Part shown: positions 1 through 7,147 of the stretch, one piece after another
How the letters are laid out: every line of letters starts with the position of its first letter
Position numbering within the stretch: position 1 is the first letter of the stretch
NCBI RefSeq assembly: GCF_000024165.1
Contig: NC_013194.1
Coordinates: 1,364,001 to 1,428,000 of the forward strand
Source of the DNA: Accumulibacter phosphatis
GTDB lineage: Bacteria; Pseudomonadota; Gammaproteobacteria; Burkholderiales; Rhodocyclaceae
Direction of reading: 5' to 3'
DNA length: 64,000 nucleotides
Notes under the pieces: model-generated
The model's input: only the letters and a program-made list of their open reading frames with translations
Databases searched by the model: none
What the model was told of the DNA's origin: nothing
Program-made: the position numbers and the translations under genes

Positions 1-444
1 GAGAACCTGGAACTGGCCATGAAGACCGACAAGCGCGTCTGGTGCAGCCTTCTGGCGCTGCTCGACTCCGCCGCCGGCGACCGGATCGCCGAGACCCTCG
101 AGCTGATTCGCCTGTCGGCGCACGCCGATCGCCTGGCCGGCCTGCTCTCGCACGGACAGAAGCAGTGGCTGGAGATCGGCATGCTGCTGATGCAGGAGCC
201 GAAGCTGCTGCTGCTCGACGAGCCGGTGGCCGGCATGACCGACGAGGAGACCGAGCGTACCGGCGAGTTGTTTCTCTCGCTGGCCGGCAAGCACTCGCTG
301 GTCGTCGTCGAGCACGACATGGCCTTCGTCAAGCAACTCGGCGGCAAGGTGACGGTATTGCACGAAGGCAGCATGCTCGCCGAAGGGACTCTGGAGGAAG
401 TGCAGGCCGACCAGCGCGTCATCGAAGTCTATCTGGGGCGTTAG
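1..444 (+). CDS. urtD: Urea ABC transporter ATP-binding protein UrtD (5' end missing)
   Basis: ATPase subunit of the UrtABCDE urea uptake transporter, acting on the cytoplasmic side of the inner membrane. The frame is open from base 1, so only the C-terminal part (about 147 residues) is present and the Walker A segment lies outside the window. Visible are the ABC signature region LSHGQKQWLEIG, Walker B LLLLDEPVAGMT and the H-loop VVVEHDM. LSHGQKQWLEIG instead of the usual LSGGQ is characteristic of UrtD. It is followed 7 bases later by urtE, so the two are co-transcribed. The family call is secure; the 5' end cannot be defined here. Confidence 0.93.
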   Translation, partial: ENLELAMKTDKRVWCSLLALLDSAAGDRIAETLELIRLSAHADRLAGLLSHGQKQWLEIGMLLMQEPKLLLLDEPVAGMTDEETERTGELFLSLAGKHSLVVVEHDMAFVKQLGGKVTVLHEGSMLAEGTLEEVQADQRVIEVYLGR

Positions 445-451
445 GACGACC

Positions 452-1144
452 ATGTTGAGTATCAACAACCTGAACCAGTATTACGGCGGCAGCCACATCC
501 TGCGCAACCTCAGCTTCACCGCCGAGGCCGGCAAGGTGACGGCGATTCTCGGCCGCAACGGCGTCGGCAAGTCGACGCTGCTCAAGTCGCTGATGGGCCT
601 GCTGCCGACGAAGAGCGGCAGCATCGAGTTTGCCGGCCGCGACCTGACGCGTGCTGCGTCGCACCAGCGGGTCAAGGCCGGCATCGGCTACGTGCCGCAG
701 GGGCGCGAGATCTTCCCTCGCCTGACCGTGCAGGAAAACCTGCTGATGGGGCTGGCGACCTGTCCCGGCGGCACGCGCGTTCCCGAGCGCATCTTCGAGA
801 TGTTCCCGGTCCTGCGCCAGATGCTGCGCCGGCGCGGCGGCGACCTCTCCGGCGGCCAGCAGCAGCAACTGGCGATCGGCCGCGCGCTGGCGATGGGGCC
901 GAAGCTCCTGATTCTCGACGAGCCCACCGAGGGCATCCAGCCGTCGATCATCAAGGACATCGAACGCGCCATCCGCGCACTGGCGGCAAGCGGCGAAATG
1001 GCCATCCTGCTCGTCGAGCAGTATTACGATTTCGCGCGTTCGCTCGCCGACCAGTACCTGGTCATGGAGCGTGGCGAGATCATCATGCGCGGGCGCGGCG
1101 ACGACATGGAGAAGGACGGGGTGCTGGCGGCGCTCGCCGTCTGA
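452..1144 (+). CDS. urtE: Urea ABC transporter ATP-binding protein UrtE
   Basis: Second ATPase of the urea transporter, related to LivF of branched-chain amino acid uptake. At 230 residues it is full length for the family. Walker A GRNGVGKST is at residues 34-42, the signature LSGGQQQQLAIGRA near 132-145 and Walker B LLILDEP at 152-158. The switch position reads VEQ, as usual in LivF/UrtE. The ATG lies 7 bases after the urtD stop. In related bacteria the urease genes normally follow directly. Here about 11 kb of unrelated genes intervene before ureD, so coupling of uptake to urease expression may be altered. Confidence 0.93.
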   Translation: MLSINNLNQYYGGSHILRNLSFTAEAGKVTAILGRNGVGKSTLLKSLMGLLPTKSGSIEFAGRDLTRAASHQRVKAGIGYVPQGREIFPRLTVQENLLMGLATCPGGTRVPERIFEMFPVLRQMLRRRGGDLSGGQQQQLAIGRALAMGPKLLILDEPTEGIQPSIIKDIERAIRALAASGEMAILLVEQYYDFARSLADQYLVMERGEIIMRGRGDDMEKDGVLAALAV

Positions 1145-1402
1145 CGGCGCGGTCGGTGCCTGGCGGCGCGGCACGCTGCCGCTGACGGACCCGTTCGGCA
1201 GTGCCGGCGCCGGCACGCCGGTCGGTGCCGATGCTCGCCCGCTTCGCTTCCCACTGATCCGGATCGACCCGTTCGCCGCAGAATCCCGCGCGCGTCGATC
1301 GCGCGTGCCGGCAGAATCGTTGAGATGCAAGGCTCCTTCGTTGTATTCTCGGGCGTTGCCCGCTTTCCCTCGCGGGTTCCGCCGAGTCATGGAGGACACC
1401 AC

Positions 1403-2827
1403 ATGCTGCAACGCGCCGAGACGCTCGAAGACCTCTACAAGGCTCTGTCGCCGCAACCGCTGATCGATCCCGCCGACTTCGCCGCCTTCTACCGCCAGGA
1501 AATCAATGCCGTGCGCGGCGGTCAGGTCGTCGAACGGATGAGTCTAGGCTTGAAGCGGGCGCACGGCATCCTGCCGTACAAGGCGCTGCTGATGGGGCAC
1601 GCCGGCGTCGGCAAGTCGACCGAACTGACACGCCTGACGCGCGAGGTCGAGGACAAGTACCGGGTCATCCGGCTGAGCGCGAGCGAGAGCCTCGACCCGA
1701 TCAGCTTCCAGCCCTTCGACGTCGTTCTCTTGATGATGATCGAAGTCGCCCGGCGCACGGCGGAGAACAAACCCGCCGGCGCCGGTCGGCGACCCGACGA
1801 TGCTTACCTGAAGGACATCGAGGACTGGTTCGCCAGCGAGAAGGATATGGTGAGCAGCCGGACGGAGACGACCGCGCAGGCCGCGGCCGGCGCCGGCGTC
1901 GCGGGCGACACCCTGTGGGCCAAACTCACCGGTCTGTTCGCCAACATCAAGGGCGAGATCAAATATGCCAGCGTGCGCGACCGGCAGAAGGTGAATTACC
2001 GCTTGAGCCGCCTCGACGAACTGATCGGCGCCGCCAACCGCTTGCTCGTGCACTGCAACGACCTCTTGCGTGCGGCGACCGGACACGAGTGGCTGTTCAT
2101 CTTCGAGGATTTCGACAAGGCCGGGATTTCGCCGAAGCAGACCGAGGATCTCTTCGTCACCTACGCCAACGCCATTCGCGAACTCGACGCCCAGCTGTTG
2201 TTCACCATTCCGATCACGCTCGGTTACTCGCCGCGAGCCGGCTCCTTGCCGGTTGCGCAGAGCGCACTCTTCGTCCTCCCCGACACGATGGTCTTCGACC
2301 GGGAGCATCGACCGTACGAGCCCGGGCGGGCGGCCATCCGCGCCGTCCTCGAAGCCCGCATGCGGCCCGAACTCTTTGCCGCCGGCGAGATGGAACGGCT
2401 GATCGAGGCGTCCGGCGGCAACCTCCGCAACCTCTTCGCGATGACCGCCAGCGCCGGCGATACGGCGCTGCTTCGGGGCGGCCAGCGGATCGAGGCGGAC
2501 GACGTGAGCGGCGCCATACGGCAACTGCGGACCGACTACGAGCGCCAGCTCGGCGAAAGCCAGTACGACCAGGAAACCGGAGCCGATGGCAAGGCGCGGC
2601 CGATCGCCTACGAAGCGAAAGCGGAACGGATGTTGCGCATCTACGAAGGGGATCCGGAAGCCAAGATTCCCGCGCCAGTGCTCTATTCGCTGCTGCGCTC
2701 GCGCGCCGTGCAGGAGTTCAACGGCGAGCGCTGGTTCGGCGTGCATCCGCTGGTGGTGGACCTGCTCGTTCGCCAGAACAGGATTGCCCGCCCGGACTCC
2801 GGTCGGGTGCCCGGTGGAACCGAATAG
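1403..2827 (+). CDS. AAA/STAND-type P-loop ATPase, first gene of a predicted conflict-system pair
   Basis: A 474-residue P-loop ATPase of no recognised named family. The start is ATG 1403 because GGAGG (1391-1395) sits 7 bases upstream; a longer in-frame start at 1325 has no such signal. Walker A GHAGVGKST is at residues 65-73 and a Walker B-like LFIFEDFDKA at about 231-240. The C-terminal 100 residues look like a winged helix (IPAPVLYSLLRSRAV..., HPLVVDLL), giving an ORC/Cdc6- or KAP-like layout. No membrane segment or nuclease motif is visible. Its 3' end overlaps the frame of the next gene, a large NLR-like protein, so the two are probably made together. A role in sensing or signalling within an anti-phage system is inferred from architecture and neighbours only. 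Confidence 0.75.
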   Translation: MLQRAETLEDLYKALSPQPLIDPADFAAFYRQEINAVRGGQVVERMSLGLKRAHGILPYKALLMGHAGVGKSTELTRLTREVEDKYRVIRLSASESLDPISFQPFDVVLLMMIEVARRTAENKPAGAGRRPDDAYLKDIEDWFASEKDMVSSRTETTAQAAAGAGVAGDTLWAKLTGLFANIKGEIKYASVRDRQKVNYRLSRLDELIGAANRLLVHCNDLLRAATGHEWLFIFEDFDKAGISPKQTEDLFVTYANAIRELDAQLLFTIPITLGYSPRAGSLPVAQSALFVLPDTMVFDREHRPYEPGRAAIRAVLEARMRPELFAAGEMERLIEASGGNLRNLFAMTASAGDTALLRGGQRIEADDVSGAIRQLRTDYERQLGESQYDQETGADGKARPIAYEAKAERMLRIYEGDPEAKIPAPVLYSLLRSRAVQEFNGERWFGVHPLVVDLLVRQNRIARPDSGRVPGGTE

Positions 2828-5800
2828 ATCGCCGCCTCTGGGCAGCATCGCCGACGTCCGCCAGCGGCTCGTCCTCTGGTGCGAGCGCAGCGACTCGGGC
2901 CTGGCGCGCGTCGAATTCAGCAGCGAAGGCGCCCGCCGCCGCGTCGTAGCAGGCTTGCGCGAGGACCTGGCGGCGCGTGGCATTCTGCTGCACGAGATCA
3001 CCCTGCAGACGGTCGCCGACGCCTCGGCACTGGCCAGTGATCTGCTGGCGCACCTTTCGACGCTCGCCCCGGGCGCCGTCTCGATCGACGGATTCGCCAG
3101 CGCTCTGCCGCTCGACAGCGCGCAACGCCGGGAAGCGCTCTACCGCTTCAACCTCAAGCGCGAGCCCCTCGGCGAGCAGCCGCAGCGCCAGATCTGGTGG
3201 CTGCCGCCGCACCTCGCCGAGGATTTCATTCGCCTCGTCCCCGACCTCGATTCGTGGTTTCTCGTCAAGCTGCAGCTCAGCGAGATCGCTGAAACCACCA
3301 GAACCGCCGAAGCGGCAGGCGACCGGCTTGGCGCGCGCGAACGCGGGGCCATCGACACGCGCCTCGACCCGGCGGAGCTGCGCTCGCTGGCCGCGACAAC
3401 GATCGAGCGGCTGCAGCGCGGTCGGCAGCAGGGACTGACGCAAGCCGAAGCGCAAGACCTGCTGTTGCGTGCGCTCGGCTTCCTGCGCCAGGGCGGCCTC
3501 GATCAGGAGGCGAGTCTGCTCGCGGCGCGTTTCCCCGATCTGCTCAATGCGTACCGCCTCTTCGTTTCGGCGGTCGGCAGCGAGTTCCGCAGCTATCGCG
3601 ATGCGCTGCGTCATGACCTCGAACGCCCCGGGGTCACCGTCAGGGTCCAGGAAGACTTCATCCCGACGGGCAGCGAAACGCTCGACAAGCTGGACACCTA
3701 CATCGCCGGCTGCGACGCCGTCATCCACCTCGTCGGCGACCTGACCGGCGCGCTGGCGCAGCCGTCGTCGCTGGCGCTGATCCGGCAACGGTACCCGGAT
3801 CTCGGCCGCCGCCTGCCGCCGCTCGCGCCCTTCCTCGAAGACGGCGCGCCGGCGCTCTCCTACACGCAGTGGGAGGCGTGGCTGGCGCTCTATCACGGCA
3901 AGACGCTGCTGATCGCCGTGCCGGAGGACGCGGCGCCACGTGACGCGGGCTACCGCCGCGACGAAGCGCAGCGCGCCGCGCAGCAGGCGCACCTGGCGCG
4001 GCTGGCGGCAGTCGAGCGCCATCCCGAAATCCGCTTCGCCAACGCCGACCGCCTCGCCGTCGAGCTGCTCCGCTCGAAGCTGCACGAAATCCTCGCGCGC
4101 GCCGGCGTCCGGATGCGGCCGGCCAACCTGCCGTTCGGCAGCCTGGGCGCTCTCTTCAAGGGCCGCGACGCGGCGCTCGCCGACCTCGCCGTCAGTCTCG
4201 GCGGTATCCCGGCGAGCCCCAGCGCCGTCGTCGCGCGCGTCATCAACGGCATCGGCGGCGTCGGCAAGACTCGCCTGGCGCTCGAATACGCGTGGCGGCG
4301 CGCCGATGACTACAGCGCGCTGCTCTTCGTCGGCGCCGAGTCGCCCGCGGCGCTGCAGCGCCACCTCGCCGCGCTGTGCAGCGCCAGCGTCCTCGATCTC
4401 CCGGAGCGGCACGAGACCGACGAGGGCCGCCAGTACGAAGCTGTTCTGAACTGGCTGCGCACCCACCCCGGCTGGCTGCTGATCGTCGACAACGTCGATT
4501 CCGAAGACGCCGCGGCGGCGGCCGAGGCGCTGCTGCCGCGACTCGCCGGCGGCCACGTCGTCCTCACCAGCCGGCTCGCCCACTGGAGCGGCCGCCTGGC
4601 GCTGCCGTCGCTCGAAGTGCTCGCGCGCAAGGACGCCGCCAACTTCCTGGTGGCGCGCAGCCAGGAGCGGCGGCGCCCGCGCACCGACGATGCCGCCCTG
4701 GCGGCGCAGCTCGCCGACGAACTCGGGGGCCTGGCGCTGGCGCTCGAACAGGCCGGCGCCTACATCGCGCAGCGCCGGCTGAACTTCGCCGAGTACCTGG
4801 CCGAATGGCACAGCCAGCGTGAGAAGGTGCTCGCTTGGTACGACGCGCGCCTGATGCAGTACCCGAAGAGCGTCGCGATCACCTGGCAGACCAGCTTCGA
4901 CCGAGTCGGCGAGCCGGCGCGGCGGCTGTTGCAGCGTCTCGCCTGGCTGGCGCCGGAGCCGATTCCCGAATCGCTGCTCGCCGTCGCCGTACCCGAAGAC
5001 GCCGGCGAGGCGCGCGCGACCGCCGGCGCGCCGGCCGACAGCCTGGCCGCGCTGGTGGAACTGGAGTCGTATTCGCTGGTCCGGCGCGCCAGCGACGCGC
5101 CGAGCTTCACGATCCACCGGCTGCTGCAGGAAGTGAGCCGACGCCCGCGCGACGATACGGCGCCGGCCGCCGCCGCCGCGCTGCGCGCCGCGCTGGCCTG
5201 GGTCGATGCGGCTTTCGTCGGCGATCCCGGCGATGTCCGCGACTGGCCGCTGCTCGACGCGCTGGCGCCGCACGCACTGGCCGTCGCTCGCTATGCCGAC
5301 GCGGCCGGAATCGCCGATCCCACGGCCCGGCTGCTCAATCAAGTTGGCTTGTTGTTGCTGGAGAAGGCACGCTACGCCGAAGCCGAGCCGCTGCTGCGCC
5401 GCGCGCTGGCGATCGACGAGGCGAGCTTAGGCGACGCGCACCCCAAAGTCGCGATCCGCCTCAACAACCTGGCCCAACTGCTGCAGGAGACCAACCGCCT
5501 GGCCGAAGCCGAGCCGCTGATGCGCCGTGCCCTGGCGATCGACGAGGCAAGCTTCGGCGACGCGCACCCCAACGTCGCGCGCGACCTCAACAACCTGGCC
5601 CAACTGCTGAAGGCGACCAACCGCCTGGCCGAAGCCGAGCCGCTGATACGCCGCGCGCTGGCGATCGACGAGGCGAGCTTCGGCGACGCGCACCCCGAAG
5701 TCGCGATCGACCTCAACAACCTGGCCCGACTGCTGCAGGACACCAACCGCCTGGTCGAAGCCGAGCCGCTGATGCGCCGCGCGCTGGCGATCGACGAGGC

Positions 5801-6446
5801 GAGCTTCGGCGACGCGCACCCCAATGTCGCGCGCCACCTCAACAACCTGGCCCAACTGCTGCGGGCGACCAAGCGCCTGGCCGAAGCCGAGCCGCTGCTG
5901 CGCCGCGCGCTGGCGATCGACGAGGCGAGCTTCGGCGACGCGCACCCCAGGGTCGCGCGTCACCTTAACAATCTGGCCGGACTGCTGAAGGCGACCAAGC
6001 GCCCGGCCGAAGCCGAGCCGCTGCTGCACCGCGCGTTGGCGATCGACGAGGCGAGCTTCGGCGACGCGCACCCCACGGTCGCGATCGACCTCAACAACCT
6101 GGCCCAACTGCTGCAGGCGACCAACCGCCTGTCCGAAGCCGAGCCGCTGATGCGCCGCGCGCTGGCGATCGACGAGGCGAGCTTCGGCGACGCGCACCCC
6201 AGGGTCGCGATCCACCTCAACAACCTGGCCCAACTGCTGCAGGCCACCGACCGCCTGGCCGAAGCCGAGCCGCTGATGCGCCGCGCGCGGCGAATATTCG
6301 TCGCCAGCTTCGGCAGCGAGCACCCCAACTCACAGATAGTGAGAGCCAACACCGTCGCCCTGCTGCAGAAGATGGGCCGGAGCGACGACGAGATCGCCGA
6401 CTGTCTGGCGCGCGACCCCGGCGCCAAGCCCGGCGGCGACTCGTGA
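2814..6446 (+). CDS. NLR-like STAND protein: degenerate NTPase region, DUF4062/TIR-like, NB-ARC, TPR array
   Basis: About 1210 residues from the proposed GTG 2814, which overlaps the preceding stop by 14 bases. That start has no clear ribosome site, so translational coupling is assumed. Residues 10-160 resemble a P-loop fold without a Walker A (ending in RQIWWLPPHLAEDF). Residues 248-425 resemble DUF4062/TIR-like domains (LFVSAVGSEFRSYRDAL, then GCDAVIHLVGD). The NB-ARC ATPase follows: GIGGVGKT at 479-486, Walker B LLIVDNVD near 555-562, sensor VLTSR and GGLALALEQAG near 638-647. An ARC-type IHRLLQEV lies near 767. Eight 42-residue TPRs fill 855-1190. This is the layout of bacterial NLR-like sensors, with C-terminal repeats as ligand sensor and an N-terminal effector. 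The ligand and effector activity are unknown. Confidence 0.8.
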   Translation: MEPNRSPPLGSIADVRQRLVLWCERSDSGLARVEFSSEGARRRVVAGLREDLAARGILLHEITLQTVADASALASDLLAHLSTLAPGAVSIDGFASALPLDSAQRREALYRFNLKREPLGEQPQRQIWWLPPHLAEDFIRLVPDLDSWFLVKLQLSEIAETTRTAEAAGDRLGARERGAIDTRLDPAELRSLAATTIERLQRGRQQGLTQAEAQDLLLRALGFLRQGGLDQEASLLAARFPDLLNAYRLFVSAVGSEFRSYRDALRHDLERPGVTVRVQEDFIPTGSETLDKLDTYIAGCDAVIHLVGDLTGALAQPSSLALIRQRYPDLGRRLPPLAPFLEDGAPALSYTQWEAWLALYHGKTLLIAVPEDAAPRDAGYRRDEAQRAAQQAHLARLAAVERHPEIRFANADRLAVELLRSKLHEILARAGVRMRPANLPFGSLGALFKGRDAALADLAVSLGGIPASPSAVVARVINGIGGVGKTRLALEYAWRRADDYSALLFVGAESPAALQRHLAALCSASVLDLPERHETDEGRQYEAVLNWLRTHPGWLLIVDNVDSEDAAAAAEALLPRLAGGHVVLTSRLAHWSGRLALPSLEVLARKDAANFLVARSQERRRPRTDDAALAAQLADELGGLALALEQAGAYIAQRRLNFAEYLAEWHSQREKVLAWYDARLMQYPKSVAITWQTSFDRVGEPARRLLQRLAWLAPEPIPESLLAVAVPEDAGEARATAGAPADSLAALVELESYSLVRRASDAPSFTIHRLLQEVSRRPRDDTAPAAAAALRAALAWVDAAFVGDPGDVRDWPLLDALAPHALAVARYADAAGIADPTARLLNQVGLLLLEKARYAEAEPLLRRALAIDEASLGDAHPKVAIRLNNLAQLLQETNRLAEAEPLMRRALAIDEASFGDAHPNVARDLNNLAQLLKATNRLAEAEPLIRRALAIDEASFGDAHPEVAIDLNNLARLLQDTNRLVEAEPLMRRALAIDEASFGDAHPNVARHLNNLAQLLRATKRLAEAEPLLRRALAIDEASFGDAHPRVARHLNNLAGLLKATKRPAEAEPLLHRALAIDEASFGDAHPTVAIDLNNLAQLLQATNRLSEAEPLMRRALAIDEASFGDAHPRVAIHLNNLAQLLQATDRLAEAEPLMRRARRIFVASFGSEHPNSQIVRANTVALLQKMGRSDDEIADCLARDPGAKPGGDS
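5376..6383 (+). repeat. Eight tandem 126-bp TPR-coding repeats
   Basis: Eight consecutive units of exactly 126 bases (42 codons) inside the NLR-like gene, starting at 5376, 5502, 5628, 5754, 5880, 6006, 6132 and 6258. Each encodes a kinesin-light-chain-like TPR with the core EAEPLxRRALAIDEASFGDA, then HPxVAxxLNNLAxLL. Units 1-7 are nearly identical at DNA level, and changes concentrate at a few codons after HP and around LNNLA. The last unit has diverged, as array ends often do. The pattern suggests recent duplication or concerted evolution. Confidence 0.93.
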
Positions 6447-6512
6447 CGGCGCCGCGCCGGTCCCCGGCGACCTCTCCGACGATGGCACACGCCCTGCCAG
6501 CAGCCCGCAGCC

Positions 6513-6540
6513 AGACCCCAGACCCCAGACCCCAGACCCC
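6513..6540 (+). repeat. Short tandem repeat, four copies of agacccc
   Basis: Four perfect head-to-tail copies of the heptamer agacccc lie between the NLR-like gene and the next small gene, ending 20 bases before its ATG. The array is non-coding and could vary in copy number by slippage. No function is apparent. Confidence 0.85.
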
Positions 6541-6560
6541 GTTTTCCCGCGGAGCGATCA

Positions 6561-6908
6561 ATGAAAGAAACACTCGAAATCAAATCCCCCTGGACGATGG
6601 TCCCGATGGAATACATCGACCTTTGCATTGCCGAGATCAGGAATGCTCTGCCACCCGATCACCCGCTGCAGGAGCATGCGCTCTACCCCGGAATCAAGTG
6701 GGAGCGGCGGCCGATCTTCATCGTCGATGACGACACCACCGGCGGGTGGATCCGCATGGACTTCGAGCACAAGAAACGCTGGCGGAAGACGAAGTTCAAG
6801 GTGCCGGCGATGCAGGTGTTCAAGGCCCACTCCGAACTCGCGGCGATGATCGAAAGCGACCATCTCGCCGAACTGGCCAGCTATCGCGCCGTTGCCACTG
6901 GAGAATGA
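6561..6908 (+). CDS. Small protein of unknown function in the conflict cluster (115 aa)
   Basis: I do not recognise this 115-residue protein. ATG 6561 is preceded by GGAG (6551-6554). The sequence has a soluble, mixed alpha/beta look, with a central aromatic and basic stretch (WIRMDFEHKKRWRKTKFKV near residues 63-81), and no signal peptide, membrane segment or cysteine-pair motif. It lies 114 bases downstream of the NLR-like gene on the same strand and is convergent with the NACHT gene. Base composition is less extreme than in the repeat-rich gene upstream. It could be an accessory or regulatory partner of the NLR-like protein; this is positional inference only. Confidence 0.6.
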   Translation: MKETLEIKSPWTMVPMEYIDLCIAEIRNALPPDHPLQEHALYPGIKWERRPIFIVDDDTTGGWIRMDFEHKKRWRKTKFKVPAMQVFKAHSELAAMIESDHLAELASYRAVATGE

Positions 6909-7147
6909 GGCGCCTCCGCGGCGCTTCGGCTCGCCCGGCCGGCGCGCAATCCGCTGAAGCGGCAACGCATGTCCTGAACCCTTGCGGGCCAGCCCCTCAC
7001 CTTGCGGTGGGGGTGCCGAAGCTTGCCGGCGCCGGCGGAAGACAAGGCCAGCCGGCCGCTCGCCCTTGGGTGGCGAGGCAGGCGGAGCGGTTGCAAAGTT
7101 GTTGAGTTGGTGAACTCGCCGCAGGACAAGACCGCCGGTCCCTCGCG

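Noticed and set aside
1145..1402. A direct repeat marking the edges of the defence island, compared with 11399-12217
   Set aside because: No convincing matching repeat was found by eye between the two edges.
1544..5342. Long minus-strand open frames (up to 874 codons) opposite the ATPase and NLR-like genes
   Set aside because: They mirror the plus-strand coding frames in very GC-rich DNA, lack ribosome sites and any domain, and are rich in Arg, Ala and Gln as expected of antisense shadows.
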